In this document: one piece after another, positions 1 through 6,246 of the stretch
Numbering within the stretch: position 1 is the first letter of the stretch
Layout of the letters: each line of letters begins with the position of its first letter
Made by a program: the position numbers and the translations under genes
The notes under the pieces: model-generated
The model's input: only the letters and a program-made list of their open reading frames with translations
Databases searched by the model: none
What the model was told of the DNA's origin: nothing
NCBI GenBank assembly: GCA_964518995.1
Contig: CAZFJU010000140.1
Location: forward strand, 1 to 11,607
Direction: 5' to 3'
Source: ZC4RG20 sp964518995
Lineage (GTDB): Bacteria; Pseudomonadota; Gammaproteobacteria; Steroidobacterales; Rariloculaceae
DNA length: 11,607 bases

Positions 1-43
1 GGCGCGCGCGCCGGTGGCCCGCCGCGGCGGGGGGATGGCACGC
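1..43. other. GC-rich downstream flank with short palindromes, no gene seen
   Basis: The stretch after the stop codon of the S1/P1 nuclease gene contains two perfect 12-base GC palindromes: GGCGCGCGCGCC at 1-12 and CCGCCGCGGCGG at about 19-30. They could form hairpins in the 3' end of the operon transcript, but no T-run follows in the minus direction. I do not call a terminator. The next gene, if any, is outside the window. Confidence 0.3.
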
Positions 44-856
44 TCAGTTGCGCCGCGCGCAGCCTGGGTCGCCGAGGAGCTCGTTCAGCGTCGCCGCGAC
101 CCGCACGGCGGCCTGCGCGAGCCGCACCCGGGTTGTAAGACTAGCGGCGTCGATATAGGCCTCGTCGAGCACGGCGATGTCGATATTGCGGGTTTCGAAG
201 TCGTAGACCATGGATCGCAGCGCCATGCTTTCCGCCGCCCAATCGGTCGGCGACGTGTGATCACGGCGCGCAAGCATCCGGGCCAGCGGCGCAAGACGCG
301 CCGCGTGCTCCGCCACGGATAGACCGTCGAGCCGCAATACGTCGCTGTCCCAGAAGCGGTGCAGGTTCGATGTCCCGCCCCGAAACTGGACGTCGACCCT
401 GTTGCCGCCGCGATCCTCCACACGCCCGACGTGCAGCGGCTGATGAATGTCGACGATGAAGTGGACGAGAAAGCGCAGCGCGGCCGCGCGCCGCCCGCGC
501 GAGCCCGGTTCGGCAAGGATCTCGGCGTGGCGCTGGATCGCCCACAACACGTCGCCCTCGGGCGGATGATCGAAGTCCTCGATCGACAGCCCGTCTTCGA
601 TGTTCATGAAGTGCCAGGGGCCCGTGTGCCGCCACGGATCTTCGTCGCGGACGCGGTCGGCCCAGGTGCCGATCTCGGCGAGGCTCTCGCCGTCGGTCAA
701 CGTCTCGATCTCGTCGGCGGTGCGCGTGCACAGCAACTGCTCCGCGACCTCCCCGGCAACGCGATGACCATCGGCCCCGAATGCACGCGCCTCCTCCACT
801 CCCGCCGATGCGGCGAGCAGGGCGGCCCATGTGATCCACGTTCTGGTCAAGGCCAT
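44..856 (-). CDS. Secreted S1/P1-type zinc nuclease
   Basis: This 270-residue protein belongs to the S1/P1 nuclease family, trinuclear-zinc enzymes that cleave single-stranded nucleic acids and 3'-phosphomonoesters. Residues 1-25 form a signal peptide with likely cleavage ARA|FGADGHR, so it should act in the periplasm or outside. The zinc ligands are visible in order: H31 (GADGH), D67 (WADRVR), H82 (WHFMN), H132/D136/H142 (VHFIVDIHQPLH) and H166/D170 (NLHRFWD). The internal spacings (H132 to D136 to H142, and H166 to D170) match nuclease P1. The mature N-terminus would be Phe rather than the usual Trp; that residue binds zinc through backbone atoms, so activity may survive. The ATG start at 856 overlaps the waaA stop by one base (TGATG), which favours it over an in-frame ATG at 925 inside waaA with no signal peptide. 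It is the last gene seen in the operon. Its family is clear; its role beside lipopolysaccharide genes is not. Confidence 0.93.
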   Translation of the reverse strand: MALTRTWITWAALLAASAGVEEARAFGADGHRVAGEVAEQLLCTRTADEIETLTDGESLAEIGTWADRVRDEDPWRHTGPWHFMNIEDGLSIEDFDHPPEGDVLWAIQRHAEILAEPGSRGRRAAALRFLVHFIVDIHQPLHVGRVEDRGGNRVDVQFRGGTSNLHRFWDSDVLRLDGLSVAEHAARLAPLARMLARRDHTSPTDWAAESMALRSMVYDFETRNIDIAVLDEAYIDAASLTTRVRLAQAAVRVAATLNELLGDPGCARRN

Positions 857-2190
857 CAACGCTCTCCGATCTCGGCAAGAGGCTTCTCCGCACTCGGGAA
901 CGGCCTCTGCCCTCTCTCGCGCCACAGCGCGCTGAGCTTGCCGTCCATCAGGCGAAGCGTCCGCTGCAGCGCGCCGTGATTATCCTCCATCAAGCTATGC
1001 GCCGCTTCGCCAGCCGCGCGCCGCAAGTCCGGCTGCTCGAGCCAGATCCGCACCGCTTCGGCGAGCGCCGCCGAATCCGCAACCTGGGTCGCCGCGCCGC
1101 GCTCGAGCGCCAGCTGGGCAATTTCCTCGAAATGGAACATATGCGGCCCGAAAATGACCGGCACACGGACGGCGCACGCCTCGAGAATGTTCTGGCCGCC
1201 GTGCCGGACGAGGCTGCCGCCGACGAACGCGACGTCGGACGCCGCATAAAGCCTTTGCAGCTCCCCCATCGTATCGCCGATCACGATGTCGACGTCCTGC
1301 TCGAGCTCTCGATGCTCGTAGCTGCGCAGCGCGACGGCGTAGCCGCGCCGCTCGCAGCGCCGCGTCACCGACTCGAAGCGCTCCGGATGCCGCGGCACGA
1401 CGGCGAGCAGCAAATCCGGGAAGCTGAGCCGCACGCGGGCGAACGCATCGAGCACTTGCGCTTCCTCACCGGCGTGCGTGCTCGCCGCAATCCAGACCGG
1501 GCGGTTGCGGCCCCACAGCTGGCGCACCGCCGCGCCTTCCTGCAACAGGCTCTCCGGCAATTCGACATCGAATTTTAGATTACCAGTGACGACGATGCGG
1601 TCGGCCGGCGCCTGAAGCCGATGTAACCGCTCTGCATCCACTTCTGTCTGCGCGCAAATCAAATCCGCGTTCGCCAGCATAGCGCGAATAGTCCGCGGCG
1701 CACGCAGATAGCCGCGCAGCGACGCTTGCGATACGCGTACGTTGACGAGAAAGAGCGGAATTCCGCGCCGCCGGCACGCCGCAAAAATATTCGGCCAGAA
1801 CTCTGTTTCGGCAATCACCGCAAGCTCCGGACGCACGCGTTGGAGAAAACGGTTCACGGCATCAGGCAGGTCGTAAGGCACGTACGAATGCGCGACTCGC
1901 TCGCCGAACAGCTCGCGGACCTGCTCTGACCCCGTAGGTGTCATCGTCGTAATGTGGATGCGGTGCTCGGGATAGCGCTGATCGAGCGCGACGATCAGCG
2001 CCGCAGCCGACCGCACCTCCCCGACGGACACGGCGTGCACCCAGATGATTCGCTGCGGCGCCGACGTGGCAACAAAGCCGAAGCGCTCATGCCAGCGGTT
2101 CCAATACGGCCGATAGCGGATGCCGCGCCAGAACAGGTTCCACAGCGCGTACGGCAGAAAAAGGTAGGCGGCGAACGACCAGAACGTCAC
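856..2190 (-). CDS. waaA: 3-deoxy-D-manno-octulosonic acid (Kdo) transferase, copy 1
   Basis: This 444-residue protein is a GT30-family WaaA (KdtA). The family transfers Kdo from CMP-Kdo to lipid IVA at the cytoplasmic face of the inner membrane. A hydrophobic N-terminal segment (about residues 5-22) is the usual membrane anchor. The family signature VHAVSVGEVR carries the catalytic base at E58. Further markers are AETEFWPNIF, VTGNLKFD, and the C-terminal nucleotide-binding half with GDTMGELQRLY and GGSLVRHGGQNILEA. Length is normal (420-450 for the family). The start is GTG at 2190, overlapping the HAD gene stop by four bases (GTGA), and the stop overlaps the nuclease start, so translation is probably coupled. 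A second, clearly different WaaA starts the same operon; E58 falls at the same residue number in both. Which copy adds the first Kdo, or whether one uses another ulosonic acid, cannot be told from sequence. Confidence 0.95.
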   Translation of the reverse strand: MTFWSFAAYLFLPYALWNLFWRGIRYRPYWNRWHERFGFVATSAPQRIIWVHAVSVGEVRSAAALIVALDQRYPEHRIHITTMTPTGSEQVRELFGERVAHSYVPYDLPDAVNRFLQRVRPELAVIAETEFWPNIFAACRRRGIPLFLVNVRVSQASLRGYLRAPRTIRAMLANADLICAQTEVDAERLHRLQAPADRIVVTGNLKFDVELPESLLQEGAAVRQLWGRNRPVWIAASTHAGEEAQVLDAFARVRLSFPDLLLAVVPRHPERFESVTRRCERRGYAVALRSYEHRELEQDVDIVIGDTMGELQRLYAASDVAFVGGSLVRHGGQNILEACAVRVPVIFGPHMFHFEEIAQLALERGAATQVADSAALAEAVRIWLEQPDLRRAAGEAAHSLMEDNHGALQRTLRLMDGKLSALWRERGQRPFPSAEKPLAEIGER

Positions 2191-2882
2191 GGCGCGTGCT
2201 CATATCGCGTTTCGACCGCTTGGCGCGCTTCGAAGTAGCGGACGTAGTCGGCATCCCAGCTGCTTCTCCGCTGCACGACCTCATCGAACGCACCCGTGAG
2301 GCCGAGCAGAAGCTCAGCCGCCTCGCGCACCGCATGGCCGTCCGGCCGTGCGCCGGTCAGATAATCGGCGAGTCGGCGGCGCAGCACGTAGTTCCGCAAC
2401 AGCGGGCTCGCATCGCGCCGCACCAGCACACGAATGCCCGCGCGCGCCGCCATGCCGAGGTCGTTGACGTCATCGAACACGGCGACGAGCTGATCGGCTC
2501 GAACCCCGTGCTGCCGGCAAAGATGCTCGAGCGCCGCAATTTTGTTCTTGATCCCCGAGTAGATCACGTCGAAGTGCTCGCGTGTCGCAAAGCGACGCGC
2601 GGCGTCGTTTTCCTCACCGGTGATGACGGCGATTACCGGCAGCCGGCCGTGCGCCCGCCACCACCCGTAGCGCAGCAGATTGATGCCCATCGAGTCGGCT
2701 TCGCTGAACGGGCTCGCGCCGCTTGCGTCCTTCGTGCCGGCATTGAAGACGCCGTCCCAATCGAACACGATGCCGCGGCACGCGTTCGCCCGCTCGGCGA
2801 GCTCGTCTATCGGCGCTGCGAAGGTGCCGCCCACTGCGGAGAACGCCGCCTCGATATCGGCCGAGGAAGTGTCAGCGGCCAC
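2187..2882 (-). CDS. KdsC-like HAD phosphatase (probable ulosonate 8-phosphate phosphatase)
   Basis: This 231-residue HAD-superfamily hydrolase has the motif order of KdsC, which dephosphorylates Kdo 8-phosphate. Motif I is FDWDGVF (nucleophile D41, acid D43), motif II is VITGEEN (T88), motif III is SGIKNK (K114), and motif IV is FDDVNDLGM (D137, D138, D141). The absence of a large cap, the segment ADYLTGA and the GHAVREAAELLL tail match the C-terminal part of KdsC. It is divergent: the usual DVDGVLTDG reads DWDGVFNAG, the glycine before the motif IV aspartates is Phe, and an extension of about 35 residues precedes motif I, plus about 20 extra at the C-terminus (KdsC is normally near 180). 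The GTG start at 2882 is preceded by GAGAG with suitable spacing. It lies 16 bp after the transaldolase-CBS gene and overlaps waaA. The neighbourhood supports a role on Kdo 8-phosphate or a relative. Specificity is inferred. Confidence 0.8.
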   Translation of the reverse strand: MAADTSSADIEAAFSAVGGTFAAPIDELAERANACRGIVFDWDGVFNAGTKDASGASPFSEADSMGINLLRYGWWRAHGRLPVIAVITGEENDAARRFATREHFDVIYSGIKNKIAALEHLCRQHGVRADQLVAVFDDVNDLGMAARAGIRVLVRRDASPLLRNYVLRRRLADYLTGARPDGHAVREAAELLLGLTGAFDEVVQRRSSWDADYVRYFEARQAVETRYEHAP

Positions 2883-2898
2883 GACAGGCTCTCTCGAC

Positions 2899-3933
2899 CT
2901 AGCGCTGCGGGCCGAGCAGACCGAGCTTGACCAGATCCTGGATGTCGAGGATGCCGACGGGCCGCTCGCCCTCGGTGACGATGATGCTATCGACCTGAAA
3001 CTCCTTGAACAGCTTCACCGCTTGGTCGAGCAGGCTATCCGTGCCAACGGTGACCGGATTCTTCGTATAGCCGATTTCGCCGAGCGACTTATCTAGAATC
3101 GAGCGACCATCGCTTTGCAGTCGGCGGCGAAGATCGCCGTCCGTGAACACACCGACGACGCGTCCGGCAGCGTCCACGACCGTCACCGCTCCGAGGCGCG
3201 ATTCGGTCATGCCTACCATCGCCGTGGTGAGGGTATCCGTATCCTGACAGACCGGGTTGACGGGGCGCACGAGCTCCTTGACCTTGACGGTCATCAGCTG
3301 CGTGTGCTCGCGGAACTGCGCGGCGCCGACCTCCGTCAGCGTGTTGGCGCACAGTTGCTGAATGACGTTATACGGCACCGTGCAGACATGCACGCCTGAG
3401 AGCAGCGCCTGACGGACGTGCTCCGCGTGACGCACCGAGGAGAACATGACCTTGGTGTCGTAGCCGTGCAAATCGACGATATCGACGAGTTGCTCGAACA
3501 GCTTGATCGCGTCGTGCCCCTGATCCTGCAGCCGCCCGGCCAGCGGACAAACAAATGCGGCGCCCGCTTCCATTGCCATATACGCCTGGTTCAACGTGTA
3601 GATCAGATGGATATTGACGCGATGACCGCGGTTCGTGAGCCGGTGGCACGCTGTTACGCCGGCGTTCGAGATCGGCACCTTGAACACGGGCTCCCGCTCA
3701 AGACCAAGCGCGAGGATCCGCTCAGCCTCGGCGACGATCGCATCGGGCGACTCGCCGAGCGCCTCGACCTGCAGCTCCGGCACCATGCCGGACAACTTGA
3801 CGATGGCCCCGTCGATATCGGTGATGCCGTGCCGATGCATGAACGTCGGCGTCGTCGTCAGCCCCTTCACGAAGCCGAGACCGAACGCTGCTTCGATTTC
3901 CTTGAAGTCTACGGAGTCGAGGTAAAGATCCAT
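2899..3933 (-). CDS. Transaldolase/F6P-aldolase-like domain fused to tandem CBS domains
   Basis: This 344-residue protein has two parts. Residues 1 to about 215 resemble TalC/fructose-6-phosphate aldolase: MDLYLDS at the N-terminus (D6), a Schiff-base lysine in VFKVPIS at K85, the same number as in E. coli FSA, then R134 in CPLAGR and S166 in FSSVRH. Several active-site positions differ: the usual TTNPS reads TTTPT (N28T), the NVTL-type motif reads NIHL (H109), and 129/131 are Cys/Leu. Residues about 220-344 are two CBS domains with VFTDGDLRRRL and a VGILDIQDLVKLGLL ending, the hallmark of the CBS tail of KdsD/KpsF arabinose-5-phosphate isomerases. The gene sits 6 bp after kdsA, the enzyme that consumes arabinose 5-phosphate, and no SIS-domain KdsD is present. 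FSA-type enzymes can in principle join glycolaldehyde and glyceraldehyde 3-phosphate into arabinose 5-phosphate, so this may supply KdsA's substrate. That function is inference; the domain calls are firm. The CBS pair suggests regulation by a nucleotide or sugar nucleotide. Confidence 0.9.
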   Translation of the reverse strand: MDLYLDSVDFKEIEAAFGLGFVKGLTTTPTFMHRHGITDIDGAIVKLSGMVPELQVEALGESPDAIVAEAERILALGLEREPVFKVPISNAGVTACHRLTNRGHRVNIHLIYTLNQAYMAMEAGAAFVCPLAGRLQDQGHDAIKLFEQLVDIVDLHGYDTKVMFSSVRHAEHVRQALLSGVHVCTVPYNVIQQLCANTLTEVGAAQFREHTQLMTVKVKELVRPVNPVCQDTDTLTTAMVGMTESRLGAVTVVDAAGRVVGVFTDGDLRRRLQSDGRSILDKSLGEIGYTKNPVTVGTDSLLDQAVKLFKEFQVDSIIVTEGERPVGILDIQDLVKLGLLGPQR

Positions 3934-3939
3934 CTGTTC

Positions 3940-4776
3940 TCAGTGAGCCGCGTGCGAGCGGACGAGGTTGTGAATGTCGAGCAACGGCCGAACGAAATCG
4001 GCGAGGCGATCCAGCTCGTACTGGCTCGCGGCGTCGCACAGCGCATCGTCCGGGTTCGGATGCGCCTCGATGAATATGCCGTCCACGCCGGCTGCCACGC
4101 CCGCTCGCGCCAGCACCGACAAATACTGCCGCGTGCCGCCGCGCGGATCTTTGCTCGGAATACCGTACTTTCGAATGGTATGCGTAATATCGAAAACGAC
4201 CGGGTAGCCCGGCTGTGCAAGTAGATAGAAGCTGCGCGGATCGACGACGAGATCGTTATAGCCGAACGTGTAACCGCGCTCGGTGAGAATGATTTTGTCG
4301 TTGCCGGACGCTTCGATCTTCTGCACCGGCTTGATCATGTTGTCCGGAGCAATGAACTGGCCATGCTTGACGTTGATCACGGCGCCGGTCTTGGCCGCGG
4401 CGACCACGAGCTCGGTTTGCATACATAGATACGCCGGAATCTGCAGCACATCGACCACCTCGGCGGCGGGGGCCGCCTGGGTCGGATAGTGGATATCCGT
4501 CAAGATCGGCAGCTCGAATTCGCGCTTGATCTTCTCGAGAATACGCAAGCCTTCCTCGAGCCCAGGCCCCTGGTAGTAGTCGAGCGAGCTGCGGTTATCC
4601 TTCGAGAACGACGACTTGAAAATCAGCGGGACATCGAGGCTGCGCGCGATCTGCTTGAGCCGCTCGGCGGCCCGCATCATCAGCGATTCGTCCTCGATGA
4701 CGCAGGGGCCGGAGATCAGAAAAAGCGTGTCGGAGCCGCAATCGATGCCGGCGACGCTTACGTGCTTAGTGCTCAT
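3940..4776 (-). CDS. kdsA: 3-deoxy-8-phosphooctulonate synthase (Kdo-8-phosphate synthase)
   Basis: This 278-residue cytoplasmic enzyme condenses phosphoenolpyruvate with D-arabinose 5-phosphate to give Kdo 8-phosphate, the first committed step to Kdo. Family motifs are LISGPCVIE, FKSSFSKDNRSS, QGPGLEEGL, LTDIHYP, GAVINVKHGQF, ILTERG, VVFDITHT, RGGTRQY and FIEAHPNPDDALCD. C25 in SGPC, H199, E237 and D248 are spaced exactly as the metal ligands of the Aquifex enzyme (C11, H185, E222, D233), so this is the metal-dependent class and not the Asn class of E. coli. Length is normal. The ATG at 4776 overlaps the upstream waaA stop by four bases (ATGA), which fixes the start. The gene after it encodes the transaldolase-CBS protein, not a KdsD. 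A related sugar-acid synthase with a slightly different aldose phosphate cannot be excluded, but the fit to KdsA is very good. Confidence 0.96.
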   Translation of the reverse strand: MSTKHVSVAGIDCGSDTLFLISGPCVIEDESLMMRAAERLKQIARSLDVPLIFKSSFSKDNRSSLDYYQGPGLEEGLRILEKIKREFELPILTDIHYPTQAAPAAEVVDVLQIPAYLCMQTELVVAAAKTGAVINVKHGQFIAPDNMIKPVQKIEASGNDKIILTERGYTFGYNDLVVDPRSFYLLAQPGYPVVFDITHTIRKYGIPSKDPRGGTRQYLSVLARAGVAAGVDGIFIEAHPNPDDALCDAASQYELDRLADFVRPLLDIHNLVRSHAAH

Positions 4777-6128
4777 CGAGAATCCAAGTGGCCGCTTGCT
4801 CGCGGCATTGTGCGTTCAAAGGCTTGGGCCTGCAAGCGTGTCCAGGCGCCGTCCATGACCCGGCGGAGGAGCGCGTAATTGCGCTGAGTCGCGCCCTGCC
4901 CGTCTAGCACGACGCGCCGACCGCGCTCGCCGAGCGGGCGGCGACGCGGCTCGTTGGCAGCGAGGCTCGCGAGCGCTTGCGCAAGCTCGGCCGCGTCGCG
5001 AACGAGCCACCCGGCGTCGTCCGCGAGCAGGTCTTCGACCGTCTCCTTGAAGCTGAAATTGTAAGGCCCAAACAGCACGGGCACACCGAGTATCGCCGGC
5101 TCCATCAGATTGTGGCCGCCCTTGTTGCTGCCCCGGAAAAACAGGCTGCCGCCGACGAATGCGATGTCAGCGGCACCATAAAGCCTGCCGAGCTCGCCGA
5201 CCGTGTCGACGACCAGCACGCCGCCGCGGCCGGGCGGCGGCGCCTCACCGCGTTCGACGCGGGTCTTCAGAACGGCTCGCAGACCGCAAGCCTCGACCCG
5301 CTGGGCCACCGCGGACGCATCGCTCGGATAACGGGGCACGATGATGAGGGCCGCACGCGCCGCTGCCGGTAACGCGGCAAACGCCTCCAGCAGCGCCTCG
5401 TGCTCGCCGGGGTGAAGGCTGCCGCCGATCACGACGACATCCGGAGCCGTGTAGCCGAGCCGCTCGCGCAGCGCTTGGCGCTCGGCGTCGCCCGAACCTG
5501 CCCGCGCAAGGTCGTATTTCATGTTACCGGTCACATGGATACGCTCGGGCGGCACGCCGAGCCGCCGCATTCGCTCGGCGTGCTCCGCAGACTGAACCGC
5601 CATCAACCCCACGCTGCGCAGCACGTGCGGAACGATACCGGTGCGCCGATATGCCCGATACGACTTCTCGGACATCTTGCCGTTCAGCACGGCGACCGGC
5701 ACGGCGCGGCGGCGCGCCTCGAGCAGGAAGTTCGGCCAGAACTCCGACTCCACGATGACGATAAGCTGAGGCTCCAAGCGCCGCAAGAAACGGCGCACGA
5801 CGAGCGACAGATCGAGCGGAAAGAGCAGCACGCGATGGTGCGGATACGCCTTGCGGGCCGCTTCCAGGCCCGTCGCCGTGTAGGTGGAAATCACCAATGG
5901 CGTCTCGGGGCTATCCCGCTCGAGGCGCGTAACGAGCGGCCGAAGCAGAGACACCTCGCCGGCCGAGGCGCCGTGCAGCCAGATCGAACCTTCGAGCGCG
6001 GGCCCGAGACCGACCCCCAAGCGCGCCGGCAAACGCGCGAAGCCCCCGGCGCGCGCGAGCCGGTAAATGACCCACGGGAACGCGAGCAGGAGTCCGAGCA
6101 CATAACCAAGATCGAGCAGCAGGCTCAT
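4773..6128 (-). CDS. waaA: 3-deoxy-D-manno-octulosonic acid (Kdo) transferase, copy 2
   Basis: This 451-residue GT30-family protein is the first gene of the operon. It has an N-terminal hydrophobic anchor (about residues 4-23), the catalytic signature LHGASAGEVS with E58, VESEFWPNFL, VTGNMKYD, a VVDTVGELGRLYGAADIAF segment, and the nucleotide-binding motif FRGSNKGGHNLMEPA. It differs widely from copy 1: the glycine-rich loop is longer (FFRGSNKGGHN against VRHGGQN), and most positions outside the motifs vary, so this is not a recent tandem duplication. All family signatures are present and it should be an active transferase at the inner membrane. The start at 6128 gives the normal N-terminal anchor; a ribosome-binding site before it is weak. 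The stop overlaps kdsA by four bases. Two WaaA proteins flanking a Kdo biosynthesis block could divide the first and second Kdo additions, or one may use a modified ulosonic acid; the sequence does not decide. Confidence 0.94.
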   Translation of the reverse strand: MSLLLDLGYVLGLLLAFPWVIYRLARAGGFARLPARLGVGLGPALEGSIWLHGASAGEVSLLRPLVTRLERDSPETPLVISTYTATGLEAARKAYPHHRVLLFPLDLSLVVRRFLRRLEPQLIVIVESEFWPNFLLEARRRAVPVAVLNGKMSEKSYRAYRRTGIVPHVLRSVGLMAVQSAEHAERMRRLGVPPERIHVTGNMKYDLARAGSGDAERQALRERLGYTAPDVVVIGGSLHPGEHEALLEAFAALPAAARAALIIVPRYPSDASAVAQRVEACGLRAVLKTRVERGEAPPPGRGGVLVVDTVGELGRLYGAADIAFVGGSLFFRGSNKGGHNLMEPAILGVPVLFGPYNFSFKETVEDLLADDAGWLVRDAAELAQALASLAANEPRRRPLGERGRRVVLDGQGATQRNYALLRRVMDGAWTRLQAQAFERTMPRASGHLDSR

Positions 6129-6168
6129 CAGAGCGTCCGGGAAGCGGCAAGGCCGCGCGGGAACGGGT

Positions 6169-6174
6169 ATTTTA
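6169..6174 (-). promoter_or_regulatory. Candidate -10 element for the Kdo operon
   Basis: On the minus strand TAAAAT lies in the context GGCTAAAATACC, about 40 bases before the waaA copy 2 start, and it is the only AT-rich stretch in this GC-rich gap. It matches five of six bases of the sigma-70 -10 consensus. The -35 region at usual spacing (about GGCGGA) is poor, so this is a weak call based mainly on position and base composition. Confidence 0.35.
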
Positions 6175-6193
6175 GCCGCTATCGGCGCGTTCC

Positions 6194-6222
6194 GCCGGCG
6201 CTGCGGCCGGAATGACGCCGGC
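6194..6222 (-). other. Inverted repeat upstream of the Kdo operon
   Basis: Perfect 7-base arms GCCGGCG and CGCCGGC are separated by 15 bases, in the 118-base gap between the EAL gene stop and the waaA copy 2 start and just upstream of the candidate -10 element. It could be part of a terminator for the EAL gene, an operator, or chance in GC-rich DNA. No T-run follows. Confidence 0.25.
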
Positions 6223-6228
6223 TCGGCT

Positions 6229-6245
6229 CCGCGCCTGACGCGCGG
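6229..6245 (-). terminator. Candidate stem-loop after the EAL gene, no U-tract
   Basis: Directly after the EAL stop codon the minus strand reads CCGCGC-GTCAG-GCGCGG, a perfect 6-bp GC stem with a 5-base loop. Its position one base beyond the stop suggests transcript 3'-end processing or termination. The T-run of a classical intrinsic terminator is missing, so the call is weak. Confidence 0.3.
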
Positions 6246-6246
6246 C

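Noticed and set aside
856..925. N-terminal extension of the S1/P1 nuclease to an ATG at 925
   Set aside because: It would overlap waaA by 70 bases and bury the signal peptide behind 23 charged residues. The ATG at 856 couples directly to the waaA stop.
3418..4224. Long plus-strand open frame opposite kdsA and the transaldolase-CBS gene
   Set aside because: It is antisense to two clearly conserved genes, has an Arg/His-rich composition typical of high-GC shadow frames, and shows no recognisable domain. The same holds for plus-strand frames at 359-979, 976-1578, 2196-2930, 5400-6215, 6673-7470 and 8607-9398.
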